Below are positions 32,851-45,759 of a stretch of DNA of 64,000 nt, piece after piece; position 1 is the stretch's first letter; each line of letters begins with the position of its first letter. The notes under the pieces are model-generated. The model did not search any database. It saw only the letters and a program-made list of their open reading frames with translations, and was not told the DNA's origin. Source of the DNA: Cavia porcellus (taxonomy: Eukaryota > Chordata > Mammalia > Rodentia > Caviidae); assembly GCF_034190915.1 (NCBI RefSeq), contig NW_026947490.1, forward strand, positions 68,685,494 to 68,749,493. Reading direction: 5' to 3'. The translations under genes and the position numbers were made by a program.

Positions 32851-35800
32851 TTATACGCAGGAGTTAGGGTACAATGGAAACTCTCACCCTTGGCACTGAT
32901 ACATAGTACCTGGCAACTTACAACTATGTACCCTCTCCTGTTGCTTGCTAAGGACCATCATGAATGCTATCTTAATTTCCAGCTAGGGTGAAGGTTTCCA
33001 GAATCAAGGAGATGTACTATTTCTCTCCCAAGGCCTCAGAACCATAAGGTCTGCCCTAGTTCACAGAAAATGCTTTGTAGGTGGACACCGTCACCCAGAG
33101 CTCCCCCTCTGTTGTGCTACCCACCTAAAAACGCTCAGCCTGAAGGTCCTGTGGCTCAGCGGTGGAAGAATTCTCTTTCTGCACAAACAAATCAGAAGGG
33201 GAAAATCAGGAGTGCCTGAAAGCTTAGAGCAGCCCTCACCCTAGACAATGGGTTCTGGTGGACCAACAGTCCCTCAGCCCCCAACCTGAGAGCTCTGCGT
33301 GCGCCTTGCCTGGCTCCCAGAGCCCCAGGAGCAGTGCGGCTTCAGGGTGGAAGCTGGTTTGATAACAGCTCCTGGTTTGGCTTTCATTCCTTCTCCTCTT
33401 CACTTGCTTACTTCCCTGGAAAGGTCTCCTAGGATCTCCCATAAATAAACAACGTGCCCTTAAATTCTTGTCTCAGGACCCCCAATCCACAGCAACAATG
33501 CTGTGTTTCTTCCAGCCAACAGTACTTGCTACAAGCACATGCTTGCACTTGGCTTGTGTGGAGAAACAGCTGGTGAAGAAGTTTTAGATCAGTAAGGACA
33601 CTTAGAGAGCCTGGGTTCCCTCACCTATCTGCCAGCTTCCATTTTTCACATGTCCCTAAGATATATGCCTGCCTGAGGGAGTTCGGTGTCCTATCAACTC
33701 ACCTCTGGTTATAAAATAGTGTACTCTGAGGTAGTGTTTTGCATGCAGGAAATTGCTGAAAAACAACAAAGCAATTCACATAGCTGAGTATGTGATTTGT
33801 ACTCTTTTCTGCTAAGCTTACTTGATTCCCCAGTGTAATGATACAGCACATATTAGAACCTGCATATCATTCATGCCAAGGACATGTATGTCTTCCTAGA
33901 CTATAATGCTAGGAATGAGACAACATCTTTGCTGATCTTGCAGCCCTGAATGCTTGATGTTCACCTGCTAAGCTTCCCTCGGTGCACAGCTTTAGCTTCA
34001 GAAATTTCTAGCTCTTGACTGATACCCAGAGATGGAACTATGCAAAGCAACAGTTGCAGGATAAGTACACAAGTTCTTCCTGAAGGGAGCCATGTACAGT
34101 TTTTCAAGTGCAAATTAAAATTGGTCAGGTTCAAATGGAAAAGAGGGGAAAGAGAGGGGAAATGTCTTTTCCCGACAGAGAACAGGCATCACACCATCCT
34201 TTGGGCCAGTAAGTTTACCCTGAAGCCCATCGATGGCTAATGACAGAAACGGAAAACAGCAGCGAGGCAGGGCTGATGACATCACGAGCCACCGAATGAG
34301 CTGAAAAGACCCTGAGTTGCACTCCAAGGCCACAGACACAGCGGGGGGACAGTGCAGTGCCCAGTCACTGGGGGCTCCGGCACATGGTGGGTCCTCTCAC
34401 CCGGCCTGCACACTTCCTCCAAGGAAAAGAATCAAGGGAGGCTGATTGATATTTTAATTCTGTAAAGTGAACCTATGTCCTGGGAAAGAGAATGCATTTG
34501 TGAAAGAGAAAAATGTAAAGACTCGGTAAACATTCAACAGAGTCAGCTCTCTTTAAGGTACAGTGATTAGAATTTTTATTTAAAATTCCTATAGCTCTTG
34601 AAAAGGTATAATGATTTGCTCCCATTACCCAAAAGCTACAATTTTATTTTATAAATCTGAAACCCTGAATCTACAGAAATTTTCAGATGGGTCAGATGAA
34701 CAGAGAAAGGAAAGTGGCAAAAGTACCCTAAATACTGAGAAAAGTACTTAGCAAAGTCCTAATTCAATAAAGAAACATTTTTACCTCCAAAGAGAAAGTA
34801 CTCGCATGTCTAATATAGCAGTCAAGGCAATGCAAAATACTTGAAACACAGCCACATTGGTTTAATGCAAACATGTTCAGGATTTTCAAGTTCGTCCATT
34901 CTTGGTAGCCATTAACAATGTTATTGATTTTCTTTGATTCTTTGTTTCTGATGTCTAGCATTTCCTTTGCTATACTGTTTATATTCATTTGTTACTAGAA
35001 GCAAAATTCATGTTAGTAAAGTTATTATTTTAGAGCCTAAAGGTGACTCAGAGAAAATCACAGAGAAGAAAAGCAGCGTGTCTGAAAGGGCCTGGGCCTT
35101 GCAGGAAGTCCTGTCAGCCAGCTGGACAGAATGTCTTCCTCCAAAATGAGCTGTGTAAGGGAAAAATGTGAGTCCATGGCATGCCCTCCACATTCCGGCT
35201 TGAGCCATCCCTGGTGACATTTGCACAAATATGTAAATGAGGAATACGTGCCAAAGCAGCGGGCCTCCTTTTAGTTCCACACCTCACAACTCCAGAGCCA
35301 GATCTGTGCCCCTCTACTTTGCACTTCCTCTGGACACCACTGTTACCTGTGACACACATTTAACTAAACACAGGACACCCGAAGGCAAGACACAGAAGTA
35401 GCCCCTTCCCAAAGAGGGGGGTTACCCTGAGAGACAGGGCCAGTTGAGCTCCACCAAGGGGCTTCCAAGAATAATAGAAGACTGATCAATCCCCAGGCAA
35501 CATTCACTTGCCTTCCCAAGCACCTATTCTCACAAAACACCAAAGAAGCCCAGGAAATTCCTCTTAATGGCCCCTTGAGCTCCAGGTACCTGGAGAAGAA
35601 AGATGCCCACCTCCATCTTGGAGCCAACTCTAGCCCAGGCTCCTAATTCTTAATGAGGCCACATTTCCAGTCTTTCACTCCTTGTCCTTCTCCCTGGGTT
35701 CATTATGACACACGTGATTGAAAGTCAGTGGCCAAACTCTGGTGGCAAAGGATCCAAGAAGATTTGACACACTCTCCTTGTCAAATGGATCATCTTTCAC

Positions 35801-37919
35801 CCAAACAACAGAGGGAAAGGCTGATTTCCAGTGCTCTGAAGCTCAGTCTCCCAACAAAGGAAGCCTAGTTCACTGAAGTTTCATTTCTAACCCTTTGGCT
35901 ACAGCTAAGCGCAGCCATGTTGGAGGAGCATTTCAAAGCTCTTTGATGGCCAAATTGTACTATTGATTGATACCAACTGCAACCTCAAAGCTCTCGCCCA
36001 AATCCCTTTAATTGGTCCTGAGTGACACTCTTTCAAATGATTTTGGTAAAAGAAGGGAAAGAAATGTGCCAAAGAGAACTTGCACAAAGAAGTCTACATC
36101 CTGTCTTTGTTTCATTTTCTCTGGCATAGACACAGACTACCAATTTATTACTTTTTTTCTTGAGGAAAATAGTGAGAATGTGAACAGCAGTTGGAACTTT
36201 TCTTGTTCTGTTCCCATAATTAGAAAAATAGGCTAAAATTATGCAGGAGCAGATTGAGGGAAAAATACAGCCCTGCTTTCATATAAAATAGCCAACTGTT
36301 TGAAATTCAAAGATTCTTTTCCCCCTGCACATGTCTTTCATTTCTCAGTAGTTACTGTAACTGTTTTAAGAATCAAGTTTAACAAGTGCTTTCTGCAAAA
36401 AGGTTCCAGTATCACTGGGAACTGTGTTTGCGGTCACTGCCAGGACGCACAGGAAACAGTGTTTGGCTATTCTGGAGTAATTCTGCTGGAACCAGGCTAA
36501 TGACCACCACCCCATAATCACAGCGTGCTGACAGTTGCATTGAGATTGAAGAAATTCAAAGAGCTGCCTTCATAGAAGCAGAAAGGGTGGCCTATTAACC
36601 AACCGACCCGCTGTCCTGCAGGGTATACAGGCCATGGCCACTATGGGGTCACTATATCCAGTAGATGCAAGGTTTTGAGAGGAAGAGTGTTGGGAAGGAG
36701 GGGAGCATGCTGTGTAAATAGACTCAGACCACAGTCAGTTCATAGGCTAAATGTGTTAGGGGCAGGGAATTTTTCACTCTTTGGGCCACAGAATGATCTG
36801 GAAAGATATTTTGTTTTGTTTAAGTACATATTTATGGCTAGATCCAGAGAAGTCAAATCTTGAAGGATAAATTCCTGAAGCTTGGATTTTAAACAAACTC
36901 AAGACAGTGGGAGGTTGTGCAAGTTTTGAGAATCCTCAGGAGCACGAAATCCATTCCCAGCAAGGCTCTGCAGCGAGGTCTTTGACTTCAGGGTGCAAGG
37001 TTCTCACCAGTCTCTGCAACCTGCGCTCGCTGGCAGGGCCATTTCCCCTTCTCTGTGCCTTCTTCCAGGAACTGCCAGCTCAAGAATGTGCAGTGCCTTA
37101 TCCAGGCAATAAGATAAAGGCCTCCCGTCCCCCAGTACCTAGGGTGGACTTGAATATGTGGACCCTCATCAGAGCTTACTGGGTTGTTTCCAGACTATCA
37201 CGCAACTTCTCATCACCAAGCCTGAGGTTCTGGCCAGAAAGCTCTGTGTGTCCTTCCCCAGCAGCACACTGTGAACACAGCCCCTTGTACCTGCATCCCA
37301 AGCCCTGCAGAGGCCTCCATCCATCCTCAGACTTCACTCCCATCACACCTCAGTCATGGTGGAAGAAACACTGCTGAGTTCTATTCAGGTCTAAGAAATC
37401 TCTACAGGCTCAAAAAGTTCAGGTAAACAGCCAAAGCTTCAGGACATTAGAAGGATCACGTTGTGAGAGCGTGCATGCATGTGTGCATGTGATTAAGAAA
37501 GGTCTGATTTCTATCGCTGGGTACAACAATCCAGAACAGGTTCTGTCTTGCTTCCACAGGACCATTACTACACGTTGCCTTTTCCCAAACACCCTTTCCA
37601 CTGTACGACACTCATTCTGCATTATTCCCCATACTATTCCTACCAAGCGTGGCACCCATCCCACCCACACACCCCCACATGCTCGTACTCTCTCCCTCTC
37701 TCACCCTCCATGATGTCTCTCTCTATCCAGCCCATGCCTTGCTCAGTTCTCTGTGTTCTTCCCTGGCTTCCTGGTGCTTTCGTCTTCTTCCTGCCCCAAA
37801 GAACCAAGCCAACATCCATCTGCCTTCTGAAAGTCCCTGCCAAGCCAGTGAAAAGTCATCTTTCTCTTCTTTGTACTTCTAAGCATATGTGTTTAAATTG
37901 TACAGCGGGTCCCTCCTTT
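32851..37919. other. No gene recognised
   Basis: A long stretch with few recognisable repeats. A possible ID relic lies at 33138-33210 (GTCCTGTGGCTCAGCGGTGG). A 156-codon frame at 36907-37377 and a 128-codon frame at 37548-37934 have no domain; the latter is C-rich low complexity. The scarcity of repeats could hide regulatory elements. Confidence 0.5.
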
Positions 37920-38060
37920 TCTTTTGGCCTTTAACCATTTCGGCATTATGTGTGGATTTCTCAGTGTAGAGCGTAAGGCTATTGAAGGGAGGGACTGTCT
38001 CAGCATTCTTCTTTGGTGCTACACCATTATCGGGGCTCAGTGTGCGCACATAGATCCAAT
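37920..38060 (+). repeat. Probable L2 3' fragment
   Basis: GTAGAGCGTAAGGCTATTGAAGGGAGGGACTGTCTCAGCATTCTTC...GGGGCTCAGTGTGCGCACATAG corresponds to L2 'ACTGTAAGCTCCTTGAGGGCAGGGACTGT...CAGTGCCTGGCACATAG'. Confidence 0.65.
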
Positions 38061-38439
38061 CCCTAGCCAATATATCGGTGGAGTAAAATGTGCAAGATAG
38101 CTTCTTGGGGCTTTAGGTTAAAATTAATTCGATGCCTGAAAAGTGCAATCATCCATTTTCTCAGTGGAAGGAAAAGGGGGGAGCAATCTGAAGAAGGGAA
38201 TGAAATTTGGGTATAATTCTTGGGATATAAAATTAAAAGGCCATCTGCCTTTGAGATGCAGCAGATGTGTAATTGATATTCACTGCTCATTTGCCACTTG
38301 AATTCTGCAGACATTTAACATTATAATTGTTTACGCAGTAAATTCTAAATACCCTTTGGAGAACAGCTCACTTATCTTATAATTTCTATATCCTTCACAG
38401 ACAAGAACTGCTTCTTATTTAACCAGAGTTTCAAAAGTA

Positions 38440-38815
38440 GAATTAAAGGGAAAATTGGCATAGTGCCATTTTGGAGACAGTAATTAAATGGTTTTTATAA
38501 AAATTTAAGAGGATGCACTCTTGACCCAGCACTCTCCATCCGGATTTGTCCTGCAGTAACTCTGGGCATCTGCATAAAGATGCTCACTGTGGGAGGGTTT
38601 GTAATTATAAAATATTTAAAACAAACTCAATGTCCATCAATAAGGAGTTAATTAAAAATATTGTGAGTCAAGCAGTACAATGCTGTGCTGCCTTTGGGAA
38701 GGAAGCATGGCTGTGAGAGCTGATAAGGACAGACGGTGTATACATGGCCTGTGGAGAATTTCCCTTTGCATGTAATGTACCTCCACTATAAAAGTATTTC
38801 ACTTTTTGAAAACTA
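38440..38815 (+). repeat. L1M/HAL1 3' fragment, forward
   Basis: CTTGACCCAGCACTCTCC, then AAAACAAACTCAATGTCCATCAATAAGGAGTTAATTAAAAATATTGTG matches 'TGGAAACAACCTAAATGTCCATCAATAGGGGAATGGTTAAATAAATTATGG'. Confidence 0.8.
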
Positions 38816-40619
38816 ACTGGAAATTGTTTTTGGAAAATGATAGTATAGGTGAAAGGGTTTAGATCAAGATTGAAATGGCTGAATATCCAGTGAGAGTTTC
38901 AAAACACCTTTGCCTTGTCTCTCTACATAATCATAACAGAAATTAGAATGCTTATAAACAGTTCCTTTTTCACTCACTCATCGGGTCCAAGTGAGTTGGT
39001 ACCAGTCACCTCTCGGGAGCTGGTTGACTGCTGTTTCAGAGGCCGGTGTCAGTGATGACAGCAGAGATGAAATAAACTCAACTTCTGGGCAAAAGCTCTT
39101 TTCATAGATTACTTTCGAAGATTGACAGTTATGTGTGCTCCCTATTTTTCAGATCCCCCTAAAAATGCATAATATGGAATACTCACCCTGCCATTCTACC
39201 CACAACCCTCTCTGTGTCCACACTGACCTGTGGACGAGCCTGAAGTCACCTCCACAGCAGCTGTCACCCGTCCCCCTCCTGTATTGAAAGAGCGGAGAAG
39301 GACCAGCAGCTCTCTCTCCAGCCTTCAGTACAGCTGCACAGAAAGGCATGTCCTCTCTTACTAATTTAAGCAGAAGAGGGCTTATTATCAGTTTATTAGA
39401 AAGTTTAGGAGCATGTGGGAAAACCAGACAGCCAAGATAAATACCCAAACTCCCCTCAGCATCACCCGAGCACAGACACCGTCTCACACACTGGAGACCA
39501 AAACCTGGCACCTCCACAGGACCACCTGATGATGTCACCTTGCTTGCAAGAAAATCCACTCTGCAGCTGCTTCTCTGAGTTACTCACTTGTCTCCTCCAA
39601 GTTTGACACTGCTGAGCTTCCAGGGAGGAAGCCAGATCGCAGACAGAACCCTGGCTGCAAGAGAGTAGGGGAGAGATATTGTCTAGATCCCCACTCTCTG
39701 TAACTTAGGAAGGAATGGCCTTGTTCAGCCAGTGAAAAACAAGAGGAAATGTCCCTGGGAGCCTGCGGGACAAATCTGTCTCTTAAGTAGAGACAGCGAG
39801 CTCTCCTTCCTTACTGACTCAGGAAGCATCCCACCATAAGGTCATCACTGCCACCCTTTTGCAAGTAATGTTTTAGTCTCGAATTCCTTTAGTTTCTCCA
39901 CTGCACTTGAGTCTTGATGAGCTTATGTTTGTTTTTCTTGAAAATCTGCACTGCCTCTTCATCCAAGGCAGTACACTGCCTCCCACATGGCTTTCCTTCC
40001 TCTCCTTCCTGTTAGGCATCTCACTCCTGGCTCTCAGCACCTCCTAGGCCACAGTCCGGTTGCTTTTCATCCCACCTGGACTCTGTGTGAATACTCAATC
40101 CGGAAACTCTGCTTCACACGTGGTCACCTGACCACAACACTTGTGCAAATCCCAAAGCAAGTCTGCATGTTAGCCCCCGACAGCTGTCCACCCAGTCTCC
40201 ACCTGCTCCCCACCAGCACACAGTGGGTGGTTATTCCTGCCGATCCCCTCAGCCTCGAATGTAAAACCTAAAGGTAACCAGCTGCTGACATCACCTGGTG
40301 GTGTCCACCCAGTGTCCCTCCAGCACTTTCCCACGCACCATCAGCACAGTGATCTGGCCACAGTGGAACGTGGCCACTCCATTCTCTTGCCTCAAGTGCT
40401 TCACAAGTTGCCTCTGCTACAGGATCAGAAGAGTTCAGCCCTTCTCATCTCTGCTTGCCAGAGCCTTGCTCCAGCAAACCCAAACTGCTTAGCTTTTCTG
40501 AAATGCCTCATCACAACTCTCGGATCCCTTAGTCTTGCTGATATTCTGCTATGTGAATTACTTCCTCTGCCTCATCAGTTGGTCTACGCCATCAAGCTGG
40601 ATACCACCTCTTTCTGGAT
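38816..40619. other. No gene recognised
   Basis: Several frames near 39149-39606 and 39987-40271 with no domain. 40010-40290 may be decayed L2. Confidence 0.45.
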
Positions 40620-40710
40620 GTCTTAAGTATGTGTCAGGCACTGAGCTAAGAGCCAATGAGCCAGTGATGAAGACGCAAAGTCTCTGCTCTTGTGAACTCG
40701 CAATCCACCC
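40620..40710 (+). repeat. L2 3' fragment
   Basis: GTATGTGTCAGGCACTGAGCTAAGAGCCAATGAGCCAGTGATGAAGACGCAAAGTCTCTGCTC matches L2 'CTATGTGCCAGGCACTGTGCTAGG...CAGTGAACAAGACAGACAAAGTCCCTGCCC'. Confidence 0.85.
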
Positions 40711-41489
40711 TGACCTCTTCCCTCACTTCTCCTGGGTGGACCAGGTAATTTTCCTGTGTCCCTGCAGACACTGCTGGTCACCTGTGCAGCAGCCACCACA
40801 TCCTTCCTTTCCTGCAAAGGGAGAAATCGGGTACTGAGTCCATCGCCAACACAGTGTGGATGGCGCCTTCCTCGAAGCCAAGTGTGGTGCTTTTGTCTAG
40901 TGTTTTGGGATCTCAGATGCGGTGGTGTGTCTGTCCTCTGAAAACTCATGCTGGACTTTCATTGCTACTGTAATTGTAGTGAGAAGCAGAATGTTTCAAA
41001 GATGCTTCGGCCACAAGGGCCCTGGTCCATGGGTGGGATTAACACAGTTATAGAAGGGCAAGTCCAGCACCCTCTCTCAAATTTGCCTTTCTGCTGTCTG
41101 TGATGGGGTGACCCAGCAAGACAGCCCTTTCCAGATGTCAGTTTCTTTATCTTGGACTCCACGGGCCTTAAGTGATGAGGAAATAACACATTTAGGAGTC
41201 CCTCTGTGGGATCCTGGGCTCACACAAGAAATTGCTCTGAACAGTTGCTGGTGGAGCTCTCTTGCAGCCAAGGGTGGGAAAGCAGTCCAAAGACAAAGCG
41301 CACAGATGAGAGCAGAGCCAAAGATGTAAAGATGCTGGGGAGGAAGGTGGACCCACAGCTGTGCCTGGGAACAGCTCCATCTCTGTCCCTAATACGTGAG
41401 CTAAGGATTTCCTATTTTAAATCCAGCTGAACAGGTATTTGTTATACTTACTAATGGAAGGCAAAAAGAGCCAGCTCCATCTGTCCCCC

Positions 41490-42120
41490 ACAGGGTGTCC
41501 TGCACTCTGTCCTCCAGGTGCACTGGCCTGGCATTCATCCAGCCCCACTCTACTGCTCAATTTTATGACTCTAATATCTTCTTACGGAGCTTCCCTCCCC
41601 TCGGGTACACTGCTTCTCTCAATCCATTCCCCACATGACCTCCAGAGTGACATTTCTATAGCCCTTGTCACACCACTCCCTGCATACAAATCACTAATGA
41701 CTGTTCATGGGATTTAAGATAAAGTTCCCATGTCTTACCATTAGCTCAGAGGTATTTGGGGCTACCCCTTAGCCAAGTTTTGGCATTTTCTCCTACATTC
41801 CTTTTGTCTTCCCTGTACAAAAACTGTTGCTAGACATGTGATTTTTTCATCTGCATGTGTGTGTGTTGTCCCTTGTGCCTGGAGTACCCACACACCACCA
41901 ACACCTCTGCACCCACAAAACTCCTTCAGAACTCACCAGAAACCTACCACCCTAGAAGTCCTATTTTATGCACCTGTGTTCTGTAACACATTGACTATTT
42001 CTCATCCATAACACTTTCCTCACTGTGTTAGAATTATTTATTGGCTTTTCCAACTCAATTCAAAACTTCTGAAAAGCAGAGTGGTATTCACACATACATC
42101 CTTAATGTCTTCAGTACTGA
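41490..42120 (+). repeat. Long L2 3' region, forward
   Basis: About 630 bp in L2 order: CCAGAGTGACATTTCTATAGCCC, TCACACCACTCCCTGC, GACTGTTCATGGGATTTAAGATAAAGTTCCC, then TCCTTCAGAACTCACCAGAAACC, and TGTTAGAATTATTTATTGG. The frame at 41439-41717 is part of this ancient LINE and carries no intact domain. Confidence 0.8.
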
Positions 42121-42132
42121 CCACAATGGCTC

Positions 42133-42550
42133 TGTCTTAGTCACTTCCTCATTGCTAGGAAAAGATACCCAAAGCCCACAAGTTAAAAGAGGAAAGGTTT
42201 ATGTAGCTCACAGTTTTTAGAGGCAGTACAGTCAGTGGGTCCCAAAGCAGGGTGTCATGGTGGAGGGACATCACAGAGAAGAGATAGTCCATGGCAGGAT
42301 AAGCAGGGGGGCAGCAGCACAATCCTTCCTTACCCTTTTATCCCATCCAAACTACAAGCCTATTGCTTGGTGTCAGCCATGCCCAGGGTGGGGCTTCCGA
42401 TTATCCACACCTAGATCTATGCTAAACCAATCAGTAGACTCATATGACATACCATTTATCCATATCCACACACCTTAGATCCAGCTACTTCTGCAAATTC
42501 TACCTGTAAGCATGAGGCTTTGGGAGAATATCTAGATATAGGTCATAACA
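42133..42550 (-). repeat. Rodent MaLR LTR, reverse orientation, with near-perfect duplication
   Basis: The LTR runs from TGTCTTAGTCAC to GGTCATAACA (418 bp). GGCTC before it and GCCTC after it agree at 4 of 5 bases. It shares with 14231-14657 the order AAAGGTTTATGTAGCTCACAG, CCAGGGTGGGGCTTCCGATTATCCACAC, and AGATATAGGTCATAACA. Confidence 0.8.
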
Positions 42551-42579
42551 GCCTCTGATTAGCATTCTCTATAAGTGGT

Positions 42580-42650
42580 TTTAAAGGGAAGGAAAGGGAG
42601 AAGAGAGGAGGGAAAGAAGAAGCAGATAAGGACAGGAGGCACAGAAAAGG
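42580..42650. repeat. Purine-rich low-complexity tract
   Basis: GGAAAGGGAGAAGAGAGGAGG-type words directly downstream of the MaLR LTR. Confidence 0.7.
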
Positions 42651-42949
42651 AGGAAATCCCGTACTTATTCCTTGGAGAGGTAGAAGGTCCAAAGAGTTGA
42701 CAGAATAATCATAGATTTTATTATGCAAAGTCCAGATTACGATTGCCCTGTCCGGATATGAGTCTGAATTCTTTTCCACAAAAAGAACAAAGACGTGAAA
42801 GAGAATGTGCACTTCCCAGGCTTTTGGTTTTCAATTTTCCAGCGGTTGATGCTTCGCGCCTATGGGTGTGTATTAAGAAGGCTCCCTCCCTTCCCCCTGC
42901 TTTCCTGCCTCTCTCCCCCTCCATACTCAGGGTGAATGGAGAGAAAACA

Positions 42950-43270
42950 AACAGTCATTGTTACGGTAATGTTAGTGTGTCCGATTGCAGCAGCACATGG
43001 CGCTAGCTGTAATGGGCCGGCATAAAGCATTCCTGGATGATATTAAGGACCAGCTCGGTTAATGACCTGAGTCTCAGCCTCAGGCCATGCTCACATTCTC
43101 CTGTTCATTAATCCCTTGAAAACAACCTCAGCCATGTTCATTAGGGCTCAATTACACTGACACTTCCTACAAGGAACAAAAACATTTTACAGCCAGTACC
43201 AAACAATGTCCCTTCGCTTACTTTGACACGTAGGCAATAAAGAACAACACAAGTTATTAGCCCAAGTACC
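42950..43270. other. Possible conserved noncoding element
   Basis: The stretch has no repeat signature. It carries several homeobox-like TAAT and ATTA words (GCTAGCTGTAATGGGC, GGTTAATGACC, TTCATTAATCCC, CTCAATTACACTGAC) in a balanced composition, unlike its neighbours. This is a texture-based guess. Confidence 0.3.
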
Positions 43271-43524
43271 AGGAGTGTAAATGCAGCCACACTGTTGCTT
43301 AATCAGCTTCATCCATCAGAGAACTAATCCCAGGGGCCTTGGAGGTCAGGGAACAAGAAAGCCAGGACTTTCCTTAGCATTTACACATACATGCTTTGGG
43401 TGTCCCGGAAGACAGAAAAGACCACTAATCACAAGCGACTCCCAGATGTTCAGAGTTTGGACAACAATCTGAAAACTCAAATGGCAAGTCTTTGAAAACT
43501 CTGGCTTCTTCAGCTATCAGGCTA

Positions 43525-43625
43525 TGTTTCAATCAATCAGTCAATCAATATGTATGGAACACTCCTTGTTGGGCCAGTCCCCTAGGCAGTTCATGAGGAA
43601 CATGAAATCAGGTGACACATATTGG
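43525..43625 (+). repeat. L2 3' fragment
   Basis: TCAATCAATCAGTCAATCAATATGTATGGAACACTCCTTGTTGGGCCAGTCCCCTAGGCA corresponds to L2 'ATTCATTCAACAAATATTTATTGAGCACCTACTATGTGCCAGGCACTGTTCTAGGCA'. Confidence 0.8.
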
Positions 43626-45177
43626 ATGCACGCAGTGATGGTTTTAAACATGTCTGAATATGCCACCCTCTCACCTAATAGTGATCAGTCCCCTTCTTGT
43701 TCCACACAGCCTCAGTAACCGGGAGACTCATGCAGCTCTGCACTGTGAGCTCAGACACTTGATGCAGGATCCTGGGCCACTGTGTCTAGCCAAACACCCA
43801 GATGCACCATGTTATGAGGGCACCCTGGCCACAAGGAGAGGCTCTCAGATGTACTTTGGGCCACAGAGGCAGCTGCAGAACCCCTGACAGCAGCACCAAC
43901 TACCAGACATCATACAAAGATGCTCTTTGGAGAAAAGTTCAGCCCCCAGCTCTTCTGTCATCCCAGCCCAGGGGTCTTACCACTGCATCTCAGGCACAGG
44001 CCAGGGACAAGCTGCACCCCATGGAGGCTCCTGGACAAACTCAAGAGCCTAACAAGGTATCTGTGGAAGTCCGAAAGTATGGTATATGTCCTGTGACAGC
44101 ATGAGAAGCTGGCAAATGCAGCATGCTCTCTAACTTCTACACGCAGGGCAGTCACAGACAGCCACTCTGAAGAGAGCTGAGCTTCACATGTGTCTTCCTG
44201 GCTCAGCCATGCTCTGTACAGAGCTGTGCAAAGGTGTAGCCACCTAACAGAACAGTATTCACCCCGCACCAGGCCACAAGGAAGGAAGGAGAGGAGGAAA
44301 GAAGGGAGGAAGGGCTCTGAGACTACCTCCAGGCAGCATGTGGCATATTTGGCATGAGGAAAATTAATTCCAAAGTCAAGGCAAGACTGATCTGTACAGA
44401 GGCCACCTCTGTCATCTAGCAGCAGGAACTGTTTCTGACGATGATGCCGATACCTCTCAGGGTGGCCTCTCTGTCCTGTCTGAGTGTAACTCCACCTCTA
44501 TCTCACTCAGCCCACCTCAGCTGCCCACCAGCGTCTACGGGCATAGCCTCCCACCCCATCATCTGGGGACCACACCTGGGGTGCGGGATGAGCTGCACCT
44601 CTACCCCCTGAGGTTCTCCCTCCCTCGCTGTCCATGCATGCCTGCCCTGCTTCTGGCAGCCTCAGTTGCCATGCTTTGCAGTCCTGGCTGGCTCCTCCTT
44701 CAGCAAGGAGGCCTCTGCCTACCATGCAGTGTTGCAGAGGCTCCCTTCACAGTGCTCCTGTCCTGTCCTCTCAGTGCCGCCTCAGCGTTGTCTCTTCCCT
44801 GCCCCCCCAAGCTCCAGCCTCCCTAGTCACTCCTCATCTCACCACCAGATTCAGCTTCCTCAGCCCCACGTCCATTGTACATTTGTTGCCAAGAGCACAG
44901 TCCCCTCGCGGCTGGTGCTCCAATGCATAGAAGCATCCACAGCGTCTTCTCTCATGGGCCCCAACTCAGAGCCAGCGCTTCTCCTCCTCCTTCCCCACCC
45001 GCAATGGCTGTCCACATCTTCACCTTCATTCAGCCACATCTTCCACCCATCCCTCCTTTCAAGTCGCACCCACCTGGTCCCATCTTTGCCTGTGGCCTTT
45101 CCTCCTTGGAAGCACCCCTGTTCCTTCCCTGCCCAATCTTATGCACTTTACAGAATGACTTCAAGTCATTTCTGAAG
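43626..45177. other. No gene recognised; short purine tract and pyrimidine-rich area
   Basis: A GGAAGGA-type purine tract lies at 44276-44312. 44600-45070 is C/T-rich and gives several overlapping frames of 98-173 codons, rich in Ser, Pro and Leu, with no domain. These are compositional. Confidence 0.5.
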
Positions 45178-45470
45178 CTTTTTATTAATGTACATTTGCA
45201 ATATATAACACTTTCAAAGTCATCTTGGAGAATCAGTGTATACACATGCCATGTCTTCATAATTTTCTTCCTCTTCTCACCTTCCCCTCTCCCTCTATCC
45301 CCAGACCCCTTTCCGTCTCCACAGAGTCTAATGTTTCCTACCACTCCTCTTTTATTTTGCTCTTTAAATTGTTTATACTTTGGATTTCTCATATGAAGGA
45401 AACCACCCAATATCTGACTTCCTCTGATATGCTTCACTTAGCATTACGGGCCCACAGTTCATTGTTCCCT
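45178..45470 (-). repeat. L1 3' fragment, reverse orientation
   Basis: TCATATGAAGGAAACCACCCAATATCTGACTTCCTCTGATATGCTTCACTTAGCATTACG matches the reverse complement of L1 3' sequence ('CATATGAGTGAAAACATGTGATATTTGTCTTTCTG...TGGCTTATTTCACTTAGCATAATG'). Confidence 0.75.
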
Positions 45471-45759
45471 TCTGATGATTCGCCTGTGCCTTTCTTCACA
45501 GTGGGGAGTGCACACACTGTGTGGGTTGGATTTGGGGCTCCTGCTCCCCTGAGTGTCTTCTTCCTATACACTTCACCACTACACCCTCGGGTGTGGGCCA
45601 TTTCCTGTGGCACGGTGCCACCTAATTGTTTTCTGTAATTCTTATTTCCCTGGCATGATCCAAGTTCCAAGGTCACGCTTCACACTTGCTTGAACTTCCT
45701 CCTGGAGCCTGGTTTAATATGAAACTGCCAGGAAGCGAGCAATTAATTTGCCAAATACT

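Noticed and set aside
33138..33210. ID-like SINE
   Set aside because: A GTGGCTCAGCGGTGG word is present, but the B box and tail could not be found, so it was left as a possible relic only.
36907..37377. 156-codon frame
   Set aside because: No domain, no splice or promoter context, and unremarkable codon use; expected by chance in 64 kb.
44634..45396. Cluster of overlapping frames of 98-173 codons
   Set aside because: They are C/T-rich sequence read in several frames at once, and the last runs into an L1 fragment.
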